64,000 nucleotides of DNA from Acanthaster planci (lineage: Eukaryota; Echinodermata; Asteroidea; Valvatida; Acanthasteridae). The stretch is from NCBI RefSeq assembly GCF_001949145.1, contig NW_019091362.1:2331790-2395789 (forward strand), read 5' to 3'. The position numbers and the translations under genes are program-made. Under the pieces are notes generated by a model, which worked only from the letters and a program-made list of their open reading frames with translations, was not told the origin of the DNA and searched no databases. Positions 22,930-34,300 of the stretch are shown one piece after another. Every line of letters begins with the position of its first letter. Position 1 is the stretch's first letter.

Positions 22930-24047
22930 CATTGAAGCAAGGATATTAGACCTTTCTTTGGTAGTGTTACAGGTTAAGTCTGTGCCAGGCAGCAATTGAC
23001 ACATTGTGGCTGACCTCGAGTACAGACTAAATTGTGTCATCACGAAGTTTAGAAAAACCTTACATTGCTATTTGAACACTAAATGGTAAATGATATGCAC
23101 GAACCAATGTACATTATGAGGCAAATGCTACCAAGGGTGAAGTTTCTGGAAACGTTAGCTACCCATACAAAATGGCAGTCAGTGTTTGTAAACCAAAGGT
23201 CTTTACCCATTTTGTAGCAAGTACCACGCACTGAAGCTGGTGAGTTGTGTAGACGTGCAGTCAATTTCAGGAAACTACGCAGTGACATAAGCGCACTTCA
23301 CCACGTTGGTTTACATACGTTGCACAAGTTAAGGGCGATTCACCAAACGTGTATACTAAGGCGTAACTTATGCTATCATTGCAGGTGGCACAAGTTACGC
23401 CAGACAAAATGAAAATGAATGATTTTTCTGACTTATCGTGTTCTGCTTACCATTGCTGAAGGCTTATACGAGAAATGTACAGCTTTAAGAAGGTTATGAA
23501 AAACTTGTTTGGCTGTGAGAGAACTTGGAGATTTTCTGTCCATTTCCAACAAAGAAAGATGAAAACTTTTCCAATATGGCGGGCGGAGGTAATTTCAACA
23601 ACTGTTTGATGACTGCTGTATTATTGCAAAGGAACAGCCAATGTAAAAGCTATTATCGTCCTTGTCCACAAAATTTAATATAATTAAAAAATTGCACAGC
23701 TAAGCAACTTTTTGTGAAGTGAGCCATAAGTATTAGTATGGCTACAGCACATTTGAGGTGCAAGGTTTTCGCATGATACAAAATTATGCCACATTTCTCG
23801 AAATCAGCTACTGAACATCCAGTGTAATCATGCAACATTATGCTTTACTTTTGTCTGAATATTGGAAGTGCCTTTTTTAAATTTCAAGTTGGCCGTCATT
23901 TTTTTCCATATTTTAGTTGTCCACATTATGTATGAACTTATATTTATGTAATTTTTTCTCTTTTTGTCAAACCTTTTCCCAGTGAATAACAATTCAGTAA
24001 TATTGCAAATAATTTGCACAAGTTGCAAATTATAACTTTACTTTCAG

Positions 24048-24629
24048 GCATAACATCCACTTGCTGCCGGGGGACCCATTTTCGAGCACATAGGCTTTAT
24101 AACATGAAGCCGGGGAGCCCGAAACCAGGACAAAAGAGCTGGGCCTTGTAATAAAAGACTGAGCTGCTAGGCATTACCAACATTTTTTCACTCTCAATAG
24201 TGGAGATAATCCAGCCTTGTTTTGAAACAGTATACCACGGATTGAGGCATTTAGTGCGAGCGGATTACCACCGGGGACAAAAGCGCTCAACTACCTAAGC
24301 GATGAGCCACACAGCACCGCTGCACGCTAATCTGGCCCCTATTGAAAAGAGGTCAGCAGCGCACTGTGCCAGGTTTGTAATCAAAAGAAATTATATAACA
24401 CCGCACAGTCTGGGCTCTTTTTTACAAGGCTGCAGGTCTGGCTGAAATACTCGGACGTTAAGAGAGTTTGTCTGTCAGGCTACAGTGGCCACCAGACAGT
24501 AATTCATGTGGGTGTGAACGTCCATTAATTGAAATGATGAATTTTTGAAAATTTTTGAAAACTGAAAATCTTGAAATTTGCCCGTATGTGTGCACTGCAT
24601 TTTCAAACCACCCGGCAGCATGTGGTTAA
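24048..24629 (-). mobile_element. TTAA MITE family 1, copy B
   Basis: It begins with a degraded left end (TAACATCCACTTGCTGCCGG) and ends GGCAGCATGTGGTTAA. The interior carries CTAATCTGGCCCCTATTGAA and AGGTCAGCAGCGCACTG, the reverse complement of copies A and C. About 580 bp, non-coding. Confidence 0.75.
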
Positions 24630-24841
24630 GGCAGCCCTCCAACTTTTTATTTGAGATTTTACTTTCTTTTTCAGAAGCGTAACTAAAAAAGAGAATTTCT
24701 TAGATTTCTGACCTTTTTTAAAATAAACTCAATTGTACAATCAAGAACAAGAAGCCTTTATAACAGTTGTTTTTACAGATCGTGGCAAATCCTGCATTTC
24801 ATTAAGTTGCCCCCGCGCAAAATAGTGAACTATTTGAAGAG

Positions 24842-24847
24842 AATAAA
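24842..24847 (+). promoter_or_regulatory. Candidate poly(A) signal AATAAA (plus)
   Basis: A canonical hexamer in the RBM28 direction, about 120 bp before the candidate DENND5 signal on the other strand. Unproven; stronger or earlier sites may be used. Confidence 0.25.
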
Positions 24848-24957
24848 GTACAGGTCAGATTTATGAAACAAACCTATTTTGAGAAGATCTTGCCAGAAAG
24901 GAAACACAAAATTACACAGACATATCTGACAGACAAAAGTGGACTGGTTTTCCACAT

Positions 24958-27900
24958 CAAAATATTTTTATTCGTAATATTTTGATCATGCTGGTACAGG
25001 AAAACAAAACATATTTCACCGATGAAATTAAAAATATGCAAGTGACTTCAGACAAAATGAATACTCACATGCATTGTTTATCTTCTCAACACAGTGTAAA
25101 CGTATATGCACAGAAATAAATAAACAAATTATGATGTTAATTGTAATTTTCACAATGTATATTTTAATTGAGCTGGATTAAATTGGCAAAACATTAATAG
25201 CTGGCATGACACCAAAAAAATGTGTGTGATAACTTACGTAATTTCATATTTAAAAGTTGAACAGATCTAACTAATTACTACTTAAAAGTCTACAAAGAGA
25301 ACACGTGGAGAACAGTTTGCAATAAACATTCAAACATGTTAGTGGAAATGTAACACAGGTGGGAAATGGAGGACATAAATGAGGATAGACACCGTACATC
25401 ACACCCCTGCAAGCCAGATTGCTGCTTAGCATAAATACAAATGGAACTAAAGTTGCCTTATTCCAGAATTGTATATACCTTTCAAATTAAGAACAAAAAT
25501 TTGGAAATACTCAAACAGATCTCGCAAACTGCAGGGTAAGCAGTGAGAGACAGAGAATAGTCCATTAAAGGTGATGCATTACAGGCTAAGAGGAAATCTG
25601 TAGATAGCTTCAGCTGAGATACATGCTTCTGAGGGGAGGGTGAGTGCACCTTTAAAGCAATTAACTACGACCGGTTACTGATCTAGCTTCCCAAACCTTC
25701 AACACAAGATTGGCAAGATCAAACATACAATATTGGCGTACTTGTTCCGTCAGTTATATTAAATTAATATATTTATACAGGATATATATTTTCTTTTAAA
25801 AAAGGACCTCTTCAATCAACAGCATGGATCAAACACTGCTTATAATTAAAAGAAAAATGGATATTTGTAATACTGCTTGACCGCTGATCGTATTGAATTC
25901 AAAGTAAAAAAAAAAAATTTGTACAAGGATTTCTGCAACATCTTAAGGAGTTGGTGTGATTGAAAAACATAACCATAATATAGGTCAATACGAACTACTT
26001 AAAATTTGTTTCATGATGAAACTATAGATAAAATAGCACAATTAAAGAGCAGTGCAAGCCAACAACAAAATAATTTGGGATCTTTATCAATTATGTTTTC
26101 AATTCCTACTCGCCTTTTGTTCTCAACTCGGTTTTTCAAGAGCCTTGGATGAAAGGCAACATTAAATATATTGCTTCAATTCTCAGCTTACTGTTTCCTT
26201 GAAACAGCATTCAGTGAAAAAGCTTCCTGTGCTATCCTAAAACACTGCTGTTGTACGCCAATGACATACTCCCTGAATTTCACATTGGTAATACATGTCC
26301 TCTTGAGTCGGGAGTGATTGGTGTGAGCAGTGCCAAATCCACTGAAAAAAAAGGGAATTCAAAGTCCACGTATTTGATCTTGGAGGACCTCAAGTGATTT
26401 CACAGAGACCAGTAATTGTGCACCTGTGCACAGAGATGATGCACGAACAAACGCTTTATACATCAGCTTACCCAACACATTCAACTACCGTCATAACGAG
26501 GAAATGTGATCAAGTCCCTAAAAGGGACTTGATGTTCCAACTCCTCACAAACTGTGTCTCGGGAGACTGAAACTTAAATTTCACTCAAATATTTAACGTA
26601 CTGAAAAATGCCACAGAACATTGTGAAAAAAAAAAATTCCATCAAACAATGGCTAACATTCAAACTTTAACTCCCTGTTACCAGCAAGCCCGTATCTTGG
26701 TCTCTCAAAATAAATTGCTATATACATCACTTGTCTATAAATCACATCTCTATCAAAATACAGGTATTTTCATTGTAGAGTTTGGTAACAAGATAGAAGT
26801 CAAAATTCATCTTTTAAAGAATAAGGAAAATACACCAAAGGATTTCTTTTCCCCTACAAAAGAATTACAGTATTGCTCTTTCGCATTGCACAAATATTAC
26901 GAAAGTGAAGTCGAGTTTTGTTTCAAATTTTTATTTTCTGTTTTGTTTCTTTTTTTTTTTTTTAATTATTTCAAGATTTTACGACAGGAAATTGAGGTAT
27001 ATAGTGGAAAAGATTTGGTTGTTTGTGAAACAAACAGCTAAATATTTACTCTTTACGTAAATTTCCCTTCAAGCTGTTCAGTTTCCACAGTTCATTGACT
27101 TAATAAATTTACATTGCAGGGAGATAAAAAATATCCCCATATATCGGAGCTTTTTACAGGAAATTTTTAATTTTTAACTGTCCAACCAGTAGTTTTTGAC
27201 ATGAACATTTTTATTCAAAATCAATTTTCTGAAGTACCGACGTGGGGGGAGGACAAAAACTTGAAAGACAAACTACAACAAAAATTTCACAAGATTCTGT
27301 AGCACCATATTTATGAATCTCCTGACTACGTCATTTTGTTTCATTTTGCTTGAGATTTTGTTCCGGTATTCGCTTCCTCTTTTCATCGACCCAGCAGAGT
27401 CCTTTATAATGCTTCATACTGGATCACAACAAATCCAAATCTTGACATGATTCCTTGGGATTAAAAAACATTTCTGACATTTTGTTCACCAAATACACCA
27501 TATTACCTGTGATATACAAATGACTCTCGTTTCCCTACAAATGAAACAGTAAACTCTAGACCCGACTTTCATGTTGAGGATTCAAATGCAACCCTAAACT
27601 TGTGCAAACTGCTAGGAAGAACAAGACTTGTTTCTAGGAAATGGGTAAATATCAATATATTTATGCCTTCCCAAATTCACATAATGCCCATGCCACTACC
27701 ACAGAGGGATAGGTACCTGCTTTCTACCTCTCTGTTTCAAGAAGACATCAGGTTCTTTGGGCCAATCTTTACAGTCTTCACACTTGTGACCAACACACGA
27801 GTGCTATTTTGGGGGGTATTTGCATTTCTCAAATGCTTCTGACTGGAACGCCACGGACCATGTCTGTATAAAGCTCCATATTTTTCCAAAATGTAGCCAT

Positions 27901-28205
27901 GTCCCTGGTGATGAAGGTCTCAGAGGTGTTGTTAATTTGCATGCCAGTTGCTGTAACTCCACCCCTTTAGTGATGGATTAATCATGGGTGGGGTTTTCGT
28001 GCTTGCTGGTCTGCTGTAACTCCACCCCCTTGGTGATGGAGTAGTTTTTAGTTTGGGGTGTGGCTGACTTGCCTGCTGGTTGTTTTACTCCACCCCCTTG
28101 GAGACGGACTAATTCTGGGTGTGGCTAATTTGCCTGCTGGTAATTGTAACTCCACCCCTCAGAGATAGAGTAACTCTGGGCGTGGCTGACTTGCCTGCTG
28201 GTCTG
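24958..28205 (-). other. Probable long DENND5 3' UTR
   Basis: About 3.2 kb downstream of the DENND5 stop (minus strand). It is A+T-rich and single-copy in appearance. It lacks the TACATG and MITE repeats that fill most of the other non-coding DNA in this window, which suggests transcribed, constrained sequence. It contains the 64-bp minisatellite described separately at 27945-28233. Confidence 0.4.
24967..24972 (-). promoter_or_regulatory. Candidate poly(A) signal for DENND5 (minus)
   Basis: TTTATT on the plus strand reads AATAAA on the minus strand. It lies at the left border of the repeat-poor block, consistent with a distal 3' end of DENND5. Confidence 0.25.
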
Positions 28206-28233
28206 CTATAACTCCACTCCCTTGGTGATGGAC
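27945..28233 (-). repeat. Five-unit minisatellite that includes the DENND5 coding end
   Basis: Units with the core TAACTCCACCCCCTTGGTGA start at 27954, 28018, 28085, 28147 and 28208, spaced 61-67 bp and joined by GGGTGTGGCTGACTTGCCTG-type spacers. The last unit is the terminal coding sequence of DENND5 (ITKGVEL then TAG on the minus strand). The other four lie in its 3' UTR. Confidence 0.85.
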
Positions 28234-28389
28234 GACTCCAAGGAGATGTTGAACTCATCCAGCTGCATCAGGAGGTTGACCAGGAAGTCCAGAGCCGAGG
28301 TGCAGTTCAAGAAGGAGTAGTCCTCGTACATAGAAGAAGCTACGGGAGTCTCGGACAGGACAGGCAGCCACCAATGCAACATGTGATCC
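28206..28389 (-). CDS. DENND5: DENND5 last exon (end of RUN2)
   Basis: The acceptor is TCTGACAG; the stop is TAG at 28208-28206. It encodes [14 protein letters not shown]...MYED...[15 protein letters not shown], matching vertebrate DHLLHHW...MYED...FNITLEASLVKGIDI. The final codons belong to the adjacent minisatellite. Confidence 0.95.
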
Positions 28390-31300
28390 CTGTCAGAATC
28401 AAACCACACAGCATTCAAAGACACAACATGACAAAAACAAAACAAAACTGACGAAATTCCCCTGGTGAGATGGAGAAAGACCCCAAAACATGACATAATT
28501 CTCAACTATGACTTGATACCAAGAAGAGACTGTCTTTGCAATCACTTTCTTTGACCCTCTTTAGTGCTGTAGCAGTAGAGTCCATCACAGGTCCTCGCAA
28601 GGTCCTCACTGGTCCCCACAAGGTCATCACTGGTCCCCACAAGGCCACCAAAAGTCCTTGCAAGTTCGTCACAAGTTATTCAGCCTTTCAGCAAAGTCTG
28701 AAGCTATTCAACGGAACTCTGGCAAAAGTATTTCCGTTTTCATTGTTTGTCCTATTGTTACTTGTGACTGGACTTGTGATGGACACTACTCCAACACTAA
28801 TCTTTCGAGATCCATTAAAATCCAGCCAGAGGTTAACGTGGATTCTATTTCACCAACTTGACTTAGTGAGGGTTGAGAGGCGAGGAATGCATACCTTATT
28901 CCGATGCAGACAAAGAGCTGGAACTTTCCATCCTTTCCTGCCTGGGCTGCCCCTTGGTTGATCTGGTGGACGGTGAAGCAGAACGTCCGTCGGGCTCGCT
29001 TCTCCTGGACAGACCCCAGCCGCCCCTCATCATCCTGGTCGATGCTGTCCAAATACTTGGCAACTTTCTCTGAATGGATTATGCAACAAAGAGAATAGTT
29101 ATCATCAGCGTTGTAATGGGGCCGGTCAAAAATCACTCAGTCATTCCACCAGCTAAAAAAATTACCTGTGAAGACAACACTCCTTTTAATTACTCATCTC
29201 TTTAAGTTCTAAGCTGAATTATGAGCTTGCTTGCAAATTGACTTGTGGACAGTCCTATGTTTCATAACTGGCCCTAATCTAACTCTAATAATTAATTACG
29301 CTTAACCACACCCTGCCTGGGGCATTTGTTGATTCTGCTGGGCCAGAGTATTTTTAATTTTTTTTCTGTTTTCAAAATTCTTTGAAAGTTCATATCCACA
29401 TTTACTGGACACTTAGACCCACAAGAAGGACTGTCTGGTTCTACTCTTATCTGACAGACAACATCTATTGACTCCAGAGTATTTCAGCCAGGCCTGCCGC
29501 CTTGTAAAAAGAGCCCAGATTGAGCAGTGTTATGTAATTTTCTTTTGTTCACAAAACCGGCACAGTGCGCTGCTGACGTCTTTTCAATAGGGGCCAGATT
29601 AGCATGCAGCATTACTGTGTGGATCATCCCTGTGGTGGTGGAGCGCTTTTGTCCCCGGCGGTAATCCGCTCGCACTGAATGCCCCAAACAGTGGTATACT
29701 GTTTAAAAAAATGCTGGATTATCTCCACTATTGACAGTGAAAAAAATGTTGGTAATTCCCAGCAGCCTGGTCTTTTGTTACGAGTATGGTCCTTCATTAC
29801 AAGACCCAGTTCCCTTTGTCCAATTTTGGACACCCCAGCTGTGTATATAAAGAACACATGCCCGAAACCAGGCTCCCCGGCAGCAAGTGGTTAAGATATG
29901 CTGGTTTGTCTGAAACTATCCTGAATATGCAAAACATTTGAACAAAAACTAAAATGGAACATTTTGCTGCTGGGTGATTTTAAAAATGCAGTGCACACAT
30001 ACGGGAGATTTTCAAGATTTTCAGTTTTCAAAACTCTTTAAAAATTCATCATTTCATTCAATGGACATTTACACCCACACGAATGACTGTTTGGTGGCTA
30101 CTATAAGCTGACAGGCAACCTTCATTGACCCTTGAGTATTTCAGCCAGGCCTGCTGCCCTGTAAAGAGAGCCCAGAATAGTGAGGCGTTGCGTAATTTCC
30201 TCTGTCCCCAGTGAATGTGAGTGGCACCTTTTCAAACGCGGCTGGATTAGCATGCAGCAGTGCTGTGTCGCTCATCAGTGAGGGCCCTGAAGCACTTCTG
30301 TACACGATGCTAATCCATGAGCGCGCTATGCCCAAAACAGTGGTACACTGTTTTAAAACGGTGACGGATTACCTTCGAAAAATGCAAGCTGAAAAATGAT
30401 GGCGATTCCCAGCAGCAGGTCTTTTGTTCCGAGTACGGTCTTTTGTTACACGGACCAGCTCTTTTGTCCCATTTCGGGTACCCCGGCTCTGTGTATAAAC
30501 CCATGGTGCTCGAAATGGGGTTCCCCAGCAGCAAGTGTTAAAAGTACATTGTCTCTACCTGAGACCCAACAAAAAGTCTTAATGCTCATCAGGGTCCCGA
30601 AATCCCCTAAAAGTTTCTATTAGAACTTGACCTGAATACTGGCTCTCAACCAGCCATTTTTCGGCTGTTAATGCCTGGGGATTCCATTCCATGACCATTT
30701 AAACATTTCTAAACGACTCCTGGTCAATAACAGGCTGAATCTAGGGTTGAAATCAACCCTGAACCTGTTCTTAGTGTCTTGGCCTCACTGTCCAAGACAT
30801 TTTCATCCATCGTGTTGCCTTCTAAAGCTCACGCAAGGATTCTACTTCGGCACTGCCTTACATACCTAGGAAATCCCAGATGAAGAAGTTATTCCGGAAG
30901 AGCCTTGCTGACCGGAAGCCATACTGTAGCACAATTTCCATGCACTGGACAAGACCCCGCTCTCCGCAAAGTAGGACAGTCAGCCGGCCTCGCTGGTGAG
31001 GGAGGACAAAAGAAAGAGCAGTTTCAAATTACCTGTGTGGATTTGGGTACTGACATCCACCTGTTACACTATGATTTTAAACCTGCAGCAATGTTCTTTT
31101 CTTTTTAATCCTTGCAAAACAGGTTGAAGTAAACATTCCATGCATGTGGGGTAACAAAATCAGAATGTGCGGGTTATTTAATCTTACAATGATACCAAAA
31201 TGTAACAAAACTTGTGAGGTATTCCATGGGTTTTTGCACACCCTGATAGAGTCTACAAATATGACACAAATATGACACAAATGACACAAATATGACACAA

Positions 31301-34300
31301 ATATGACACAGACCTTGTCACTGCTGTTAATCTGTGCAATTTGCTATCCCTCACACTGGGTAATCTTCGGATTTATTAAAGACCCTAAAGCAAAACCAAA
31401 CCATTGGCTGCAGTGCATTGGGACAGAGCATTGTGGTTTTCCATCCCTCATGGATGCGTAGCATAGAGATCGGGATCAGTGGAACACATTGCAAACTCTC
31501 TCAATAGGATATCCTGCACATCTGTGTTACTCGTATGCTGGTATTAGCTTGACATCAATGATGTCACCTTCCATTTCACAAACAGGACACATCAATCAAT
31601 CAAACTACAGCAGCCAAGTCGTACAGAAGTCGGAGCAGGCCATCTTCATGCACGATGGAGGTGAGCCAGGCAGTACTTACCTCCTTCTCCGGCTTGTAGA
31701 AGTGCTTGACGATGTTATTGACGGCGTCGGTCAGCATCTCCTGGATGCTGTCCCGATCCAGCTTGGGGGCCTGCCCCTTGGCATGCCTCAACATGATTGG
31801 GGAGCTGGAGCGGGGCGGGGTCCGCGAACCCCGGGCCTGCTCCTCCGACTCGGCAGGGGAGGGGAGCAGGTCGCCGACCAGGAGCCGTTCCAGGCTGTCG
31901 TCATCCACGCCACGCCCAATCCATCGCCCACAGGGGAACCTTACAGGAAGGGTAGAGAAATCACAGCACGCATAATACAAACAGTTTAACTGAAGAGAAT
32001 CAAGTGCCAATCGCATATAGCCACTAAGCACACAAATTATTTGCTTAGCAAAAGCAGCTTAACTACTTCCTGCCGGGGACTCCGGATCCGGACACGTACG
32101 TTTTATATGCATGGCCAGGGTCTCCAAACTCGGACAAAAGGAACAGCGCCTTGTAACAAAAGATCGTACTCAGAACAAAAGACCAGGCTGCTGGGCATTA
32201 CCGACATGTTTTTTCTCTCAAAAGTGGAGATAATCCAGCCTTGTTTTGAAACAGTATACCAAGGTTTGGGGCATTTAGAGCGAGCGGATTACCACCAGGT
32301 ACAAAAGTGGTCCACCATCACAGGCATGAGCCACACAGCACCGCTGCATGCTAATCTGGTCCCTATTGAAAAGAGATCAGCAGTGCACTGAGCCAGGTTC
32401 ATGAACAAAAGAATATTACGTAACACAAAAAATATGGGCTCTTTTTACAAGACTGCAGGCCTGGCTGAAATACTCAGGCGTCGAGAGATTTTGTCTGTCT
32501 GGCTAGAGTGGATATCAGACATGCCTTCACGTGTTTGTGTCAAGTAAATGAAGATAGGAATTTTTAACAGAACAGAAGAAACAGAAAAAAATGATAAATA
32601 TCCCGCCCCAGCTTCATTAACATTGATAACGGCCCCGGCAGGAAGTGGTTAAACAAAAATTCATGTAATGTATATATGCTTCTTTGTTGGTTACCAGCTA
32701 ATTATGCTGGTCACCAGCTAATTATGCTAAACACATGAATATCATGAGAAACAATTTTTCAATCAAATTGGCTCAATAAAATTGGCTCAGGGTCCAGTTT
32801 GCTTTGCAAACAAGTCTGCTCAACAATATTAAAATCTGCTACGCAAATAAGTTGACTTGCAAAATCAATTGCATGGGACATCCACTTCCGTTTCAAGTAA
32901 CAGCACACCGGATGCTTGGGTGTGCAGAAGAGATTCAAGACAAAGAAATTAACTGTGGCTGTGAAAGGATAACTTTACTGTATGGAATTGAAAGGTTCTT
33001 TACTTGTAGGTGTGGCCGGTGATCTCGTTGCGCACTAGCACATAATCCACCATCCATCTGGGGAGCAGGCCCGTGTTGTCGTGCCCGATTCGCACCGTCG
33101 TCAGGATACCAAGATTGCTATGCTGCAGAAACAAATCAAGACACTATTCGTCATCCTGTTGGTCCATTCAAAGCCTTAAAAGCCTTGATATAATAAGCTC
33201 AAAAAAGTCATACTACGTGTATACATCATCAACAATAGTATAATAAAAAGATAAATGCAAGAACTAACTTCCAATATTCAAGTCTTAAATTCCTCCGCAG
33301 TGGCAGACACATACCTGGAATACAAAATCCTGAGAGCTCTTGGGTATAGGGATCATTTTGGAGTCGTTGATCTCGCCTGACACACAGATCCAGCAGTTGG
33401 CTGAGGTGGCGGCTTGGAACTTGCGACTTGTGACAACCAGGACTCGGTAGGAGACAACTACAGATGGAAAAAATGGGTTTGTGCTGATGACTGCAGCATA
33501 TATGAAGCTTTGTGTGACAAAGACAATTGCATTAAAGCACACCAGTAAAGTCCAAGGATATGTCCTTGGTGTGATTTCTGAAGGCATGAAATATACCAAA
33601 GGATTGGAAGTGTCAAGTATCATACAGCAATTTGACAGAACAGATGTATTATTTTCGCATTGTTTTCGTTTTTTGATCGTGTTCCTGAACAAGCTGCATT
33701 TATTTTGCAGTCCGAGTGAAAAGACTAAAAAGACTATTTGGTAATGAAGTCATGATCGGTCTCTTTCAAAAATACATTCATTTCGGGCTACAAATATGAT
33801 TTTGCAATGGATACGTCAGACTCATCCTTTGGAGCAAAGAGAGATTCATTTATAACTTGCTTCACTTGTATCGTCTTTCCAACTCAACTCACTTTTTAAA
33901 AAAAATTTCAGAGATTGCCTAGCTTTTCTCTGTAGACGGGTGACTCCAAACCAGAGGAAAGGTTTTGCAATCAGAGAAGAAAGGACCTGTGCCGCACATG
34001 TCAGATTCTGAATTCTATGTTTTACCTGTGCTGATGAAAGAGTTGGTGAAGCAGAAGTAATCAACAGCGTTGAGGGACAGGAGATGATACAGAAACTGTT
34101 CCTTTTCCTCCTCTGTCCGGAGGAAGGCGTATCGCTTGTAGCGCTTCCTAGAATTCAAACGACAATTTGAAGCTTTCAGAACCTGACCCTTCAAACCACG
34201 ACAACAATCGTCTGATGCTATTCCACTTAAATGACATGACAGACTGCCGGTCTATAGACCTTTTTCCTGTGATGTCACGATCGTGCTGGACCTCTGATGT

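Larger units (their letters stand above)
22930..24850 (+). other. Probable RBM28 3' UTR / intergenic
   Basis: No coding exon is seen. Candidate poly(A) signals on the plus strand are ATTAAA at 23683-23688, AATAAA inside the MITE near 24150, and AATAAA at 24842-24847. Which one is used cannot be told from sequence alone. Confidence 0.35.
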
